Below, piece by piece: positions 1 to 11,185 of a stretch of 64,000 nucleotides of DNA. Location of the stretch: positions 124,001-188,000 of the forward strand of contig NZ_JASBQQ010000002.1 in NCBI RefSeq assembly GCF_029961185.1, in the 5' to 3' direction. The stretch's first letter is position 1; every line of letters starts with the position of its first letter. A program made the position numbers and the translations under genes. The DNA comes from Albidovulum aestuarii. Lineage in GTDB: Bacteria; Pseudomonadota; Alphaproteobacteria; Rhodobacterales; Rhodobacteraceae. A model generated the notes under the pieces. That model did not search any database, had not been told where the DNA came from, and worked only from the letters and a program-made list of their open reading frames with translations.

Positions 1-98
1 GCCACCACACCGTTCGACTTGGCCGAGATGTCCTTCAGTTCGGCACGGGTCAACGTGTCGGCGCCGGGGATATTCCTTTCGACGAGATACATGGTCAT
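1..98 (-). CDS. DUF4242-type protein, 5' part only (runs off left edge)
   Basis: The gene begins at base 98 on the minus strand and leaves the window after about 32 codons. The visible N-terminus reads MTMYLVERNIPGADTLTRAE and continues with a KDIS-SNGVV pattern. From memory this matches the start of the DUF4242 / SCO4226-like nickel-binding ferredoxin-fold family. A GGAAAGGA ribosome site lies seven bases before the ATG at 98; the ATG at 92 is a weaker alternative. It is divergent from the BTAD regulator at 260, so the two may be co-controlled. The function in this organism is unknown. Confidence 0.6.
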   Translation of the reverse strand, partial: MTMYLVERNIPGADTLTRAELKDISAKSNGVV

Positions 99-153
99 GC
101 TGATGTCCTTTCCAATTTATCACAGGACCCTGACGGTAGTGGGCCAGGATTGA

Positions 154-212
154 TGTTCACGTGTGAGCCATCGAGAAATTCACTGGCGACATTCACACGG
201 TTTTTCACACGG
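154..212. promoter_or_regulatory. Divergent control region with TTCACACGG direct repeats
   Basis: Two identical TTCACACGG units sit at 192-200 and 204-212 (12-base pitch). A related TTCACGTGTGA, with TCAC/GTGA inverted halves, sits at about 154-164. SARP/BTAD regulators are known to bind short direct repeats, so this may be an autoregulatory site between the DUF4242 gene and the BTAD gene. That role is inference. Confidence 0.35.
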
Positions 213-259
213 AAGCTGTGTTACCGTTCAACGCGACGCCCGCTGACGGAGTTTGCTGT

Positions 260-1984
260 GTGAAGATCTGTCTTGTCGGCAAGCCGAAGATCGTAGGACC
301 AGACGGGAAACCCCGCCCGGTACCCGGTCAGCAGTCGTGGGCCGTTCTCGCCCGTTTGCTGCAAGCCAAGCGCCCGCTCAGCCGCCGCGAGCTTGCCTCT
401 GATGTCTTCCCCAACACAGAGGACCCGCTGGGCGCGTTGCGCTGGTGTCTCGCGTCCCTCAGGCGGGCGACGGGCGCAGAGACTCTTCAGGGTGATCCGA
501 TTCAACTCAATTTACCCGAGGGGACGAGTGTCGATGTCTGGAACCTGAGCGACGCCGGCTGCGATGCGCCAGATTGCGGGAGTTTTCTGGAGGGTGTGGA
601 ACCCGTGGCAAGCGCCGAATTCTCGACTTGGCTGATGATCGAGCGCGAACACATTGCGGGCAAGATTTACGAACGCTTGCGTCGCGATTCCATAAAGTCG
701 CTGTCCGTCGGCGATATTGACCGCGCTCTTGATCTAGCGATGCAAGCGGTGAAATGCCGCCCCCTGGATGAATCCGCACATATCATTCTGGTCAAATGCC
801 TGGCCGCCTCCGGCAGCATCGCTTCGGCTGTCGCCCACGTGGACGCGACCGAAAAGGAGTTTTTGCGGGAAACTGGTGAAAGGCCGTCGAATGCACTCCG
901 GGCCGCCGCACGAAAGACAATCGCAGATGCACCGGAGGGCGTTCCCAAAGGCGCGGTCGTGGATTCGCTAATCAAATCCGGCGTGGCCGCGGTTTCCGCC
1001 GGAGCGGTGGATGCCGGGCTCGACTGCCTGCGGCGCGCTGCTGCAGATGCCGAGGCGCTGGGGGACGAACATCTGGCCGCAAGCGCCCTTCAGGAACTTG
1101 GTTCCGCACTGGTTCACGCCGTTCGTGGCTTTGACGACGAAGGGGCAATCGTGCTGCGGCGGGCCGCCGACATCGCCGCACGAATCGGATCTTCGAAAAT
1201 CGCGGCGAACGCGCTTTGCGAGATGGGATATATCGAGACGATGGCCGGTCGGCGCCCCTCAGCCGCCGCCTATCTCGGCGAGGCGATGACCTTTATCGAC
1301 GACGACGCCGAAAGCCAGGCGAGAGTCCACGCGTTCACGGGGTTCAATCTGGTCGACTGGGGCCAGGTTGAACTCGGCTTGTTGCACTTCGAGCAGTCGC
1401 TCGAATTCGCCCGCAGCGCTGGCAACCGGCGCCGGGAGATTTGGTCTTTGGGAATAGGCGCATGGGGCAATATTTGTGCGGGCAGGCCCCAGGTCGCCCG
1501 CGACTGGTTGACGAATTGCCTTTCACTTTGCGACGATACGCGGTGGCTTGCGTTCCGTCCCTGGCCGGTTGCGCTGCTGGCCGAGACCCGGCTCATGCTG
1601 CACGAACCCGGAAACGCGGTGCAGGGCGACCTCGAGGAGGCGCTGGCTCTGTCCAACCAGCTTGGCGATCCATGCTGGCAGGCCGCCACCGCCCGGGCGC
1701 TCGGGTTGGTGCACATCGATACCAGCGGGCTCGATCAAGCTGACAAGTGGATGCGATATGCAAGAGAACGCTGCTGTTCGGTCACCGATCTCTATGCCGG
1801 GCTTCTGGTCGCAATCCTGTCAAGCCACGTCGACCTGCTTCAGAACGCCGGCCGGCACAGAGACGCGGCCGATGTCGCACGCGACCTTCTGTCGATCGCT
1901 GCGAAAACCCATGCGGACGCGCATCTGGAACTTGCCGCCGCGGCTATGAAATCCGGCGCGCCAACGGTGACTGACATCGATTAG
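260..1984 (+). CDS. BTAD/TPR (SARP-like) transcriptional regulator
   Basis: The N-terminal ~95 residues form a winged-helix-like domain beginning KICLVGKPKIVGPDGK. A bacterial transcriptional activation domain follows (about 100-235, with IEREHIAGKIYERLRRDSIK and a helical ALAMQAVKCRPLDESAH segment). The rest is TPR-like alpha repeats to the C-terminus. Such proteins activate neighbouring genes; this one probably acts on itself or on the divergent DUF4242 gene. An upstream GTG at 218 is in frame. I prefer GTG 260 because GACGGAG lies eight bases before it and the conserved domain starts immediately. The length (~574 aa) suits a SARP-like protein with a long sensory TPR region and no ATPase domain. 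Confidence 0.7.
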   Translation: MKICLVGKPKIVGPDGKPRPVPGQQSWAVLARLLQAKRPLSRRELASDVFPNTEDPLGALRWCLASLRRATGAETLQGDPIQLNLPEGTSVDVWNLSDAGCDAPDCGSFLEGVEPVASAEFSTWLMIEREHIAGKIYERLRRDSIKSLSVGDIDRALDLAMQAVKCRPLDESAHIILVKCLAASGSIASAVAHVDATEKEFLRETGERPSNALRAAARKTIADAPEGVPKGAVVDSLIKSGVAAVSAGAVDAGLDCLRRAAADAEALGDEHLAASALQELGSALVHAVRGFDDEGAIVLRRAADIAARIGSSKIAANALCEMGYIETMAGRRPSAAAYLGEAMTFIDDDAESQARVHAFTGFNLVDWGQVELGLLHFEQSLEFARSAGNRRREIWSLGIGAWGNICAGRPQVARDWLTNCLSLCDDTRWLAFRPWPVALLAETRLMLHEPGNAVQGDLEEALALSNQLGDPCWQAATARALGLVHIDTSGLDQADKWMRYARERCCSVTDLYAGLLVAILSSHVDLLQNAGRHRDAADVARDLLSIAAKTHADAHLELAAAAMKSGAPTVTDID

Positions 1985-2124
1985 ACAGGCGTGGAAAATT
2001 CCGCAAGGACGGCAACGGACCATGTAGCACTGATGCGAGGGCGACCGGCCACATTCCTATTTCCGGCTTTCCGCTCCGGCAGAATTCCCGTAAACCGCGC
2101 ATAAGCGCTGCCGGACAAAGAGAA

Positions 2125-2541
2125 ATGACCCAGACCATCATCGAACGCTGCGAGGCCAAGGGCCTCAGGATGACCGAACAGCGCCGGGTCATCGCGCAGG
2201 TTCTTGAGGAGTCCGACGACCACCCCGATGCCGAAGTGCTCTATGCCCGCGCCTGCGCGATCGATCCGAAGATATCGCTGGCGACCGTTTACCGGACGCT
2301 GAAGCTCTTTGACGAATCCGGCATTCTCGACAAGCTTGAATTCGGCGACGGGCGCGCGCGCTACGAAGATGCCGAGCGCGCGCATCACGACCACCTCATC
2401 GACCTGACCACGGGCGAAGTGATCGAGTTCGTCGACCCCGAAATCGAGGCGCTGCAGGAAAAGATCGCAAAACGGCTCGGCTACCGGCTGAAGGGGCACC
2501 GGCTGGAGCTTTTCGGCGTTCCCGAAAAGCACGACGGCTGA
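2125..2541 (+). CDS. Fur/Mur-family metal-responsive repressor
   Basis: This 138-aa protein has the Fur layout: an N-terminal winged helix (MTEQRRVIAQVLEES, SLATVYRTLKLFDESGIL) and a C-terminal dimerisation domain with the metal motif AHHDHLIDL followed by TGEVIEF and EIEALQEKIA. It should bind Fe(II) or Mn(II) and repress metal-uptake genes. In alphaproteobacteria the general Fur-like protein often acts as Mur (manganese), and the sequence resembles rhizobial Mur/Fur more than Irr, but I cannot separate the two by reading. The DMT transporter starts four bases after its stop, which suggests co-transcription. Confidence 0.85.
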   Translation: MTQTIIERCEAKGLRMTEQRRVIAQVLEESDDHPDAEVLYARACAIDPKISLATVYRTLKLFDESGILDKLEFGDGRARYEDAERAHHDHLIDLTTGEVIEFVDPEIEALQEKIAKRLGYRLKGHRLELFGVPEKHDG

Positions 2542-2545
2542 TCCC

Positions 2546-4770
<2,225 letters not shown>

Positions 4771-4790
4771 CACCGATGCAAGCAACAAAC

Positions 4791-4822
4791 AAAACGCCCC
4801 GGTCCCCGTGCCGGGGCGTTTT
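4791..4822 (+). terminator. Rho-independent terminator after eno
   Basis: AAAACGCCCCGG (4791-4802) pairs with CCGGGGCGTTTT (4811-4822) around an eight-base loop, giving a 12-bp symmetric stem ending in a T run. It lies 20 bases after the eno stop and works in both directions by sequence. Confidence 0.9.
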
Positions 4823-4846
4823 GCTTTCGCAAAGGAACCCCGAACT

Positions 4847-5401
4847 GTGACACGAACCGCCATTATCATCACGGGTCTTCCGGCCAGCGGTAAGACCACT
4901 TTAGCCCGGGCACTGGGGCGGGCGCTTGGATGGCCGGTGCTCGACAAGGATGACTTCCTTGAAGCCCTCTTCAAACGGCATACCGTCACGACATCCGACC
5001 AGCGCCAGTCGCTGAGTCGGCAAGCCGATACCGCGTTCTGCGAGGCGGCGGCAAAGCCTGACTGCGTGATCCTCGTCTCGCACTGGCGCCCCCGACTGGG
5101 TCCAACGGACACCGGCACACCGACCGTCTGGCTGGAGACGACGTTTGGCCGGGTGATCGAAGTCTACTGCGACTGCCCCCCCGAACGGGCCGCCCGGCGG
5201 TTTCTGGACAGGCAGAGGCATCCGGGCCACCTTGACCATCTGAAAGATCGGGCAGCCATCTGCCGGCAAATGGAAGCGCTAAACGTTGGTTACCCTCTCG
5301 ATCCGGGTCGAGTCCTGTCGATCTCTGCTGACGAGGTTATTGCCCCTGCCGATCTGGCTGACCTCACCACCCGCATCCAAAGAATTCTCTGTGCGTCCTG
5401 A
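4847..5401 (+). CDS. P-loop kinase/phosphotransferase-like protein (AAA_33)
   Basis: The 184-aa protein opens with a Walker A loop, IIITGLPASGKTTLARAL (residues ~6-23), followed by VLDKDDFLEALF, typical of small AAA_33/zeta-toxin-like or gluconate-kinase-like enzymes. A lid-type segment with CPPERAARRFLDRQRHPGH supplies arginines. It should phosphorylate a small molecule or nucleotide; the substrate cannot be read. An in-frame extension to 4727 would run backwards through the eno terminator, so I choose GTG 4847, with AAAGGA ten bases upstream. It presumably has its own promoter or relies on read-through from eno. Confidence 0.7.
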   Translation: MTRTAIIITGLPASGKTTLARALGRALGWPVLDKDDFLEALFKRHTVTTSDQRQSLSRQADTAFCEAAAKPDCVILVSHWRPRLGPTDTGTPTVWLETTFGRVIEVYCDCPPERAARRFLDRQRHPGHLDHLKDRAAICRQMEALNVGYPLDPGRVLSISADEVIAPADLADLTTRIQRILCAS

Positions 5402-5491
5402 ATACTGTTGCTGTACCGCCTCTCGGCCAACCCCAATTTAAACAAGACCTGTCAAAGGCAATCGTCACAAGGGATCTGTTACAGGCAACCT

Positions 5492-6262
5492 TTACAGCGC
5501 GACCTTATGCTCCTGAACCGTGTTGCCGCCATCGACGACAATCAGTTGTCCCGTGACATAGCTCGCCTCTTCGGCGGCGAGGAACAGAACCGCATGAGCG
5601 ACTTCCTCCGGCCTTCCTGGGCGACCAACGGGCGTGTAACGGCCTGCGATGATCTCGTCCTCGCTCGACGACCCGGTCTCGATCCATCCCGGCCCGACAC
5701 AGTTCACCGTCACACCCTTGGGGCCGACATCAAGCGCCAGTGCCCGAGTCATACCTAGCAGCCCCGCCTTGGCTGCGGCATAGGTCGAGCTGGTCGTGAT
5801 CCCAACCAGCGGCCCGGTGACTGACGACATCTGCACGATCCGCCCATAGCGCCGGGCACACATACCCGGCAACACCGCCCGCGTCAGGCGGAAGGCCGAG
5901 TTCAGGTTGATGTCGATACCGTAAGCCCAGTCGGCGTCGGATATTTCGGCAAGTCGCTGCCCTGCAACATCCACGCCGACCTGCACCATGCCCGCGTTGT
6001 TGATGAGGATGTCGATCGGCCCGAGCGCGGCCTCAGTGTCTCGGACGAGCCGCTCAGCCTCAGCGGTCGCACTCAGATCGGCGGTCGCGGCGAAACTGTT
6101 GTCCGGCCCAAGTTCATCCAGCCGATGGAATATCCTGTCGGTCGTTGAGCTTATCGCGACCTTTGCACCCGCTGCTTTCAAAACGCGCGCGCAGGCAAAG
6201 CCAATTCCCTCGGCACTCCCGGCGCCGGTTATCAGCGCCACACGCCCTGCCACACCTGCCAT
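5492..6262 (-). CDS. SDR-family oxidoreductase (FabG-like)
   Basis: A 256-aa classical short-chain dehydrogenase/reductase. It shows the nucleotide-binding TGAGSAEGIG (~14-23), NNAG (~88-91), the catalytic Ser in MSSVTG, the YAAAK pair (Y..K, ~160-164), and the C-terminal GQLIVVDGGN typical of FabG-like enzymes. It would reduce or oxidise a carbonyl/alcohol using NAD(P)H; the substrate is unknown. It stands alone on the minus strand, convergent with the kinase gene. Confidence 0.88.
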   Translation of the reverse strand: MAGVAGRVALITGAGSAEGIGFACARVLKAAGAKVAISSTTDRIFHRLDELGPDNSFAATADLSATAEAERLVRDTEAALGPIDILINNAGMVQVGVDVAGQRLAEISDADWAYGIDINLNSAFRLTRAVLPGMCARRYGRIVQMSSVTGPLVGITTSSTYAAAKAGLLGMTRALALDVGPKGVTVNCVGPGWIETGSSSEDEIIAGRYTPVGRPGRPEEVAHAVLFLAAEEASYVTGQLIVVDGGNTVQEHKVAL

Positions 6263-6326
6263 AATTGTCCCCCGTCATGTTCGACGCGAGGCTAGTCCGG
6301 CCTTTGAAAAATGCAATGCATTCAGA

Positions 6327-6743
6327 TCAGCTGATATTTCCACGGCGGATCACGCGAGCGGAAAGCTCGGCATAGGCTTCGCGCCAGGTTTCCTCCAGTT
6401 CAGCAGTGAATGCTTCGCCCAGTTCGTTGCGCAACGTGTCGATCAGCGCTTCACCCATCGGTGCAAAATGCGCCGCCTTCACCCCCATCAGGGCATGACC
6501 CTTGCCAAGCTCCTCGAACCGGTCACCCAGTTTATCGGGATTTTCGATATTATCGATCACCATGCCGAGCGTTGTCATGAACTTCATGCCCTGTCCGGCC
6601 AAATCGTCGCGGAACATTGTCCTGAGCGACGGGTCCCGGGCAAAGAGCGCTTCGTAGAAATAGATGGATGCCGGTTCCAACCGCTCGCGCAATAGGGCAA
6701 AGCTTTCGCGGATCATGGCGGACTGGCGCGCTGAGATGGGCAT
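6327..6743 (-). CDS. Single-domain globin
   Basis: A 138-aa haem globin of the flavohaemoglobin-like class without a reductase domain. The fold is visible as helix A (MIRESFALLRERL), a B/C segment with FYEALFARDPSLRTMF, and the F-helix region ELGKGHALMGVKAAHFAPMGEAL, where the histidine of KAAHF is the likely proximal ligand. A role in O2 or NO binding is expected from the family. It lies upstream of and divergent from the cupin gene at 6867. Confidence 0.82.
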   Translation of the reverse strand: MPISARQSAMIRESFALLRERLEPASIYFYEALFARDPSLRTMFRDDLAGQGMKFMTTLGMVIDNIENPDKLGDRFEELGKGHALMGVKAAHFAPMGEALIDTLRNELGEAFTAELEETWREAYAELSARVIRRGNIS

Positions 6744-6866
6744 CGGGCTCGTCCTTTGTTGTTATCGCTGGGGAAAGCCTGACAGGCCGGAATGGGCCCC
6801 GCCTTGACTCATCTCAAATGGCATTCGGGCGTTGCTGCCGCGCGCGGGGACAGGCAAGAATGGGCC

Positions 6867-7289
6867 ATGACTGCTGATGACATCGTCGCCCTTCTCAATC
6901 TTTCACCCCATCCCGAGGGCGGCTGGTATCGCCAGACTTGGGTGGCTGAAGGCGACGGGCGGCCCACGGGAACCTGCATCTACTTCCTGCTGAAAGCGGG
7001 GGAGCGCAGCCAATGGCACCGGGTCGATGCGGCCGAGATCTGGCACCACTACGCCGGTGCGCCGCTGATCCTGTCCATGGCTGCAAGCGATGCCGGCCCG
7101 GCCTCGGACCATCGGCTTGGCCCCGATCTTTTGTCAGGAGAGCGCCCGCAGATCGTTGTGCCTGCCCATCACTGGCAGGCGGCGCGGACGACAGGGGACT
7201 GGACGTTGGTCGGCTGCACCGTCAGCCCCGGCTTCCGGTTCGAAGGTTTCGAACTGGCACCAGAAGGATTTGACATCCCAAGGGCTTAA
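6867..7289 (+). CDS. DUF985 cupin-fold protein
   Basis: The 140-aa product has the DUF985 (YML079w-like) cupin signature: LSPHPEGGWYRQTW near the start, YFLLKAGERSQWHRVDAAEIWHHYAG with metal-binding-like histidines, then QIVVPAHHWQAA and VSPGFRFEGFELA at the end. The family is a jelly-roll fold without a settled enzymatic role. ATG 6867 is preferred to an in-frame extension at 6792 because conserved sequence starts directly after it. Its stop overlaps the stop of the convergent PIN gene by three bases. Confidence 0.85.
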   Translation: MTADDIVALLNLSPHPEGGWYRQTWVAEGDGRPTGTCIYFLLKAGERSQWHRVDAAEIWHHYAGAPLILSMAASDAGPASDHRLGPDLLSGERPQIVVPAHHWQAARTTGDWTLVGCTVSPGFRFEGFELAPEGFDIPRA

Positions 7290-7834
7290 CCCGACCGCGC
7301 GAGTGCCTTGCCGAGACGGGGCAGCCGCGCGCGTTTCAGAAGCGGACGCAGCGGCTGCGGCTCACCCGACAGATGTTCGGCTTTCGCGCGCACATCCTCG
7401 ACCACCCTTTCGACCGCTTCGGGGGACGACTGCCATAGACCAAGAAGAAAATGGTCGGGATCATCGCGCTTCAGCCCCTCCTCGGTCAGCGTATGGCGCG
7501 GAAAATCGCTGGCATTGAAGGTGACGATCAGGTCGGCGTGACCGGCGATGGCAGCGGCCAGCACATGAACATCGGCCGGGTCCGGCAGCCAAAGTCGCGC
7601 CTCAAGCCCCTCCCGCGCGGCAACACTTGCCTTTGGAAAGTCCACCCGCAACGCGGCGATTTCACCCCTCGCGATATCCTCCGCACCCCGACCGAGCTTG
7701 ACCGTCGCCCTTGCCCATTCCTCTAAGATCCGGTCAGACCAAAGCGGTGTGTAAAGCCCGGCCCTGGCGACGCCGATTAAAATTTCGCGCAGCACGGTCG
7801 GGTAGAGGACGCAGGCGTCGAGAACGACCTTCAT
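7286..7834 (-). CDS. PIN-domain protein (VapC/RSP_2973-like), no visible antitoxin
   Basis: The 182-aa protein starts MKVVLDACVLYPTVLREIL, with the first catalytic Asp of a PIN RNase. It continues with an acidic/aromatic segment (LWSDRILEEWARA) and DPADVHVLAAAIAGHADLIVTFNASDFP, which holds the later acidic residues. This matches RSP_2973-type toxins. These normally sit behind a helix-turn-helix/excisionase-like antitoxin, which is absent here. Instead the start overlaps the stop of the upstream rRNA methyltransferase gene as ATGA (7831-7834), implying translational coupling. A long N-terminal extension to 8008 only duplicates the methyltransferase end and is not used. Confidence 0.8.
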   Translation of the reverse strand: MKVVLDACVLYPTVLREILIGVARAGLYTPLWSDRILEEWARATVKLGRGAEDIARGEIAALRVDFPKASVAAREGLEARLWLPDPADVHVLAAAIAGHADLIVTFNASDFPRHTLTEEGLKRDDPDHFLLGLWQSSPEAVERVVEDVRAKAEHLSGEPQPLRPLLKRARLPRLGKALARSG

Positions 7835-9027
7835 CCGTCGAGCCGGAAGAACAGCGCCTTGAGATAGCCGCTTTCGGCCAGTTGAGGCAGTTGCGGGTGA
7901 TCCGGCCCGGCGAAACCGGTGTGCAGAAGCTGCCCCCGCCGCCCGCCGCGGCCGATACCGCGGGCCGAGGCGTTGCGGAACTGCGAGAGGTCGGCGGCGT
8001 GTGAGCATGAGCAGAGCGCGAGGTACCCCCCCGGCGCGACGAGCGGCGCGGCCAGCCGCGCCACACGCTCATAGGCCCGAAGCCCTGCCTGAAGCGCGGG
8101 TTTCGACGGCGCGAAAGCGGGCGGATCGCAGACGACGAGGTCGAATACCCCACCCTCCTGCCCAAGTTCCTCCATCACCGCAAAGGCATCGCCCTTGCGG
8201 GCCTCAAATCGGTCGCCGAAACCAGAGGCAGCCGCCCCCTGCCCCGCAAGATCAAGGGCCGCAGCCGAGGCATCGACCGCAAGCGCGCTCTCCACCCCAC
8301 CCGCGAGCGAGGCCAGCGCGAAGCCGCCGACATGCGAAAAGACGTCGAGCATCCGCCCGCCCCGCCCCAGCCGCGCGGCAAAGGCGTGGTTATCGCGCTG
8401 ATCGAAGAAAAGCCCCGTCTTCTGTCCGCCGATGAGGTCGGCCATATAGGTTGCCCCGTTCATCGGCACCGGAACAGGTGCGTCGAGCCCGCCGGACAGG
8501 ATCACCGTTTCTTCTGCAAGTCCCTCCAGCCCCCGCGCCCGGCCGGTGCCGTTCTTGACGATCGCCGTGACGCCCGTGACATCCGCAAGCGCCCCGGCAA
8601 GATCGGAGATCATCGCCTCGGCCCAGGCGGCGTTGGGCTGGATCACTGCCGCATCACCGAAGCGGTCGATGATGACGCCGGGCAGTCCGTCGGCCTCAGC
8701 ATGGATCAGCCGGTAAAAGGGCTTGTCATAAAGCCGGTCGCGCAAGGCCATGGCCCGGGCGATGCGTGCCGCGATCCAGCTACGGTCGATCGCTGTGCCC
8801 TCGTCGCGGTCGAGAACCCTGGCGATGACCTTGGATTTCGGATTGACCGTGACCACGCCCAGGGGCCGCCGCTCGGCATCTTCCAGCACCGCAATCGTAC
8901 CCGGTGCCAGCGCCTGAGTGCGCCGGTCGGTTACCAGTTCATCGGCATAGACCCATGGAAAGCCATGACGGATCGCACGGGCCTCCCCCTTTGGACGCAA
9001 GCGGACGGTCGGATAGGCAGGGGACAT
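7831..9027 (-). CDS. rlmI: 23S rRNA (cytosine) methyltransferase, RlmI-type
   Basis: The 398-aa protein combines an N-terminal PUA domain (~1-75, VRLRPKGEARAIRHGFPWVYADE) with a class I SAM methyltransferase. The latter shows KTGLFFDQRDN, MLDVFSHVGGFALASLAGG (motif I), VCDPPAFAPSK (catalytic DPP motif) and LCSCSHAADL. E. coli RlmI makes m5C1962 in 23S rRNA; the same role is inferred. The start at 9027 (MSPAYPTVRL) has AGGAAAA upstream, whereas a 41-residue upstream extension has no conserved character. The C-terminal region after FRNASARGIG is glycine/arginine rich. It is coupled to the PIN gene. Confidence 0.85.
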   Translation of the reverse strand: MSPAYPTVRLRPKGEARAIRHGFPWVYADELVTDRRTQALAPGTIAVLEDAERRPLGVVTVNPKSKVIARVLDRDEGTAIDRSWIAARIARAMALRDRLYDKPFYRLIHAEADGLPGVIIDRFGDAAVIQPNAAWAEAMISDLAGALADVTGVTAIVKNGTGRARGLEGLAEETVILSGGLDAPVPVPMNGATYMADLIGGQKTGLFFDQRDNHAFAARLGRGGRMLDVFSHVGGFALASLAGGVESALAVDASAAALDLAGQGAAASGFGDRFEARKGDAFAVMEELGQEGGVFDLVVCDPPAFAPSKPALQAGLRAYERVARLAAPLVAPGGYLALCSCSHAADLSQFRNASARGIGRGGRRGQLLHTGFAGPDHPQLPQLAESGYLKALFFRLDG

Positions 9028-9246
9028 CGGAGATTTTCCTGAGGACGGGGTTTCCCTTCCTCTAGTCGCTTCGCCGCTTAGGGGAAAGTCCGCTTCGGCG
9101 CTAAATTCCACATCATCTATGGCATGGTACGTCGCGATGTTATGCGCCAATCCTGTTCAGATGCTCCAAGTGCTTCACTTTCGGCTACCACCGGACCTAC
9201 GCGGCAGTGCCGATATGCGCCCAGCGAAGATCCGCGGGAAACGTAC

Positions 9247-9275
9247 TTGTTAGCGCTAACACATCATGCTATTGC
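9247..9275 (+). promoter_or_regulatory. edd promoter with LacI-type operator
   Basis: TGTTAGCGCTAACA (9248-9261) is a perfect 14-base palindrome with the CG-centred pattern of LacI/GalR-family operators. It overlaps a plausible -35 TTGTTA (9247-9252), spaced 17 bases from TATTGC (9270-9275). The edd start is about 50 bases downstream, so repression by a sugar-acid-responsive LacI protein is likely. No such regulator is in the window. Confidence 0.6.
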
Positions 9276-9324
9276 GCCTCCGACCAGATAGGCTAACGAA
9301 AGCCGGACCTGACAGGAGCCGCCC

Positions 9325-11130
9325 ATGACCCTGAACACGCGCCTTGCAGAGATCACCGACCGGATCGTGCAGCGCTCGGCAACAACGCGCCGCGCCTATC
9401 TGGACCGGATCGCCGAAGCGGCTGAGGCGGGACCGGCACGCGCACATCTGAGCTGCGGCAACCAGGCCCATGCCTATGCCGCCATGGGTGGGGACAAGGC
9501 CGATCTGGCGGCGGGACGCGCGCCGAATATCGGGATCGTCACCGCTTATAACGACATGCTTTCGGCCCATCAGCCCTACGAGGATTACCCGAAGCTGATC
9601 CGCGACACTGCCCGGCGCGCGGGTGCGACCGCTCAGGTCGCGGGCGGCGTTCCGGCAATGTGCGACGGGGTCACGCAGGGTCGCGACGGAATGGAACTGT
9701 CGCTTTTTTCCCGCGATGTGATCGCGTTATCGGCGGGCGTGGCGCTCAGCCACAACTGCTTTGACGCCGCGCTCTTCCTTGGCATCTGCGACAAGATCGT
9801 TCCGGGCCTCGTGATCGCTGCGGCGACCTTCGGCCATATCCCCGCAGTCTTCGTTCCGGCCGGACCGATGACGAGCGGTCTGCCCAATGACGAGAAATCG
9901 AAAATCCGCAACCGCTTCGCGGCCGGGGAAATCGGGCGCAAGGAACTGATGGAGGCCGAAATGGCGGCCTATCACGGGCCCGGCACCTGCACTTTCTACG
10001 GCACCGCGAACACCAACCAGATGCTGATGGAATTCATGGGGCTGCACCTGCCGGGCGCGAGCTTCGTCAATCCGGGCACGCCGCTCCGCGACGCCCTGAC
10101 CACGGCCGCGGTCGAACGCGCGGCAGCGATCACCGCGCTTGGCAACGATTACCGGCCCGCGGGTGAGATTCTGGACGAGCGGGCCTTCGTCAATGGCATG
10201 GTCGGGCTGATGGCGACCGGGGGATCGACGAACCTCGTGATGCATCTGCCGGTCATGGCGCGCGCTGCCGGGATCGCACTCGAATTGCAGGACTTCGCCG
10301 ATATCTCGGCAATCGTTCCCCTGATGGCGAAGGTCTATCCGAACGGCCTTGCCGACGTGAACCATTTCCACGCCGCCGGCGGGCTTGGATTCATGATCGG
10401 CGAATTGCTGGAGGCTGGGCTACTGCATGAGGACGTGCGCACCATCGCGGGTGACGGGCTCCGCCGCTACACGCAGGAACCGGCGCTTGCAGACAATGCG
10501 CTGATCTGGCGCGACGGGCCGAAAACCTCGCTCAACGACAAGATCCTGCGCCCGGCTGGGCAGCCCTTTGACGCACAGGGCGGATTGAAACAGCTATCCG
10601 GCAATCTCGGGCGCGGCGTGATCAAGGTCTCTGCCGTGGCGCCAGAGCGTCACGTGATCGAGGCCCCGGCTCGCGTTTTCGCCGATCAGGAAGAGGTCAA
10701 GGCGGCATTTGCGAAGGGCGAATTCACGACCGACACCGTGGTCGTCGTCCGTTTCCAGGGTCCACAGGCCAACGGCATGCCGGAACTGCATTCCCTGACG
10801 CCGATCCTTTCAGTCCTGCAGGACCGGGGACTGAAAGTCGCGCTTGTCACCGACGGCCGCATGTCGGGGGCGAGCGGGAAGGTCCCGTCGGCGATCCATG
10901 TCAGCCCCGAAGCGGCGGCGGGTGGCCCGCTTGCGCGGCTTCAGGATGGCGACATCGTGCGCCTCGACGCGGTATCCGGCACGATTGAAGTCAGGAATGT
11001 CGATCTGGCAGCGCGCCAGCCCGTCACACCCGACCTCTCGCTGAACCGCTTCGGCACGGGCCGCGAGCTTTTCGAAACCTTCCGTCGCCATGTCGGCCCC
11101 GCGACCGATGGGGCATCCGCACTGCTTTGA
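9325..11130 (+). CDS. edd: Phosphogluconate dehydratase
   Basis: A 601-aa IlvD/Edd-family dehydratase converts 6-phosphogluconate to KDPG in the Entner-Doudoroff pathway. Family marks are [50 protein letters not shown] (Fe-S cysteines), [19 protein letters not shown], and the C-terminal [29 protein letters not shown] precedes the ATG. The next gene encodes the following enzyme, 55 bases downstream, so the two form an operon. Confidence 0.96.
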   Translation: MTLNTRLAEITDRIVQRSATTRRAYLDRIAEAAEAGPARAHLSCGNQAHAYAAMGGDKADLAAGRAPNIGIVTAYNDMLSAHQPYEDYPKLIRDTARRAGATAQVAGGVPAMCDGVTQGRDGMELSLFSRDVIALSAGVALSHNCFDAALFLGICDKIVPGLVIAAATFGHIPAVFVPAGPMTSGLPNDEKSKIRNRFAAGEIGRKELMEAEMAAYHGPGTCTFYGTANTNQMLMEFMGLHLPGASFVNPGTPLRDALTTAAVERAAAITALGNDYRPAGEILDERAFVNGMVGLMATGGSTNLVMHLPVMARAAGIALELQDFADISAIVPLMAKVYPNGLADVNHFHAAGGLGFMIGELLEAGLLHEDVRTIAGDGLRRYTQEPALADNALIWRDGPKTSLNDKILRPAGQPFDAQGGLKQLSGNLGRGVIKVSAVAPERHVIEAPARVFADQEEVKAAFAKGEFTTDTVVVVRFQGPQANGMPELHSLTPILSVLQDRGLKVALVTDGRMSGASGKVPSAIHVSPEAAAGGPLARLQDGDIVRLDAVSGTIEVRNVDLAARQPVTPDLSLNRFGTGRELFETFRRHVGPATDGASALL

Positions 11131-11185
11131 CGTTCGGCCGAACGCTTACTGACCCGCCACAAACCCCGCCTGAAAGGAACCAGCG

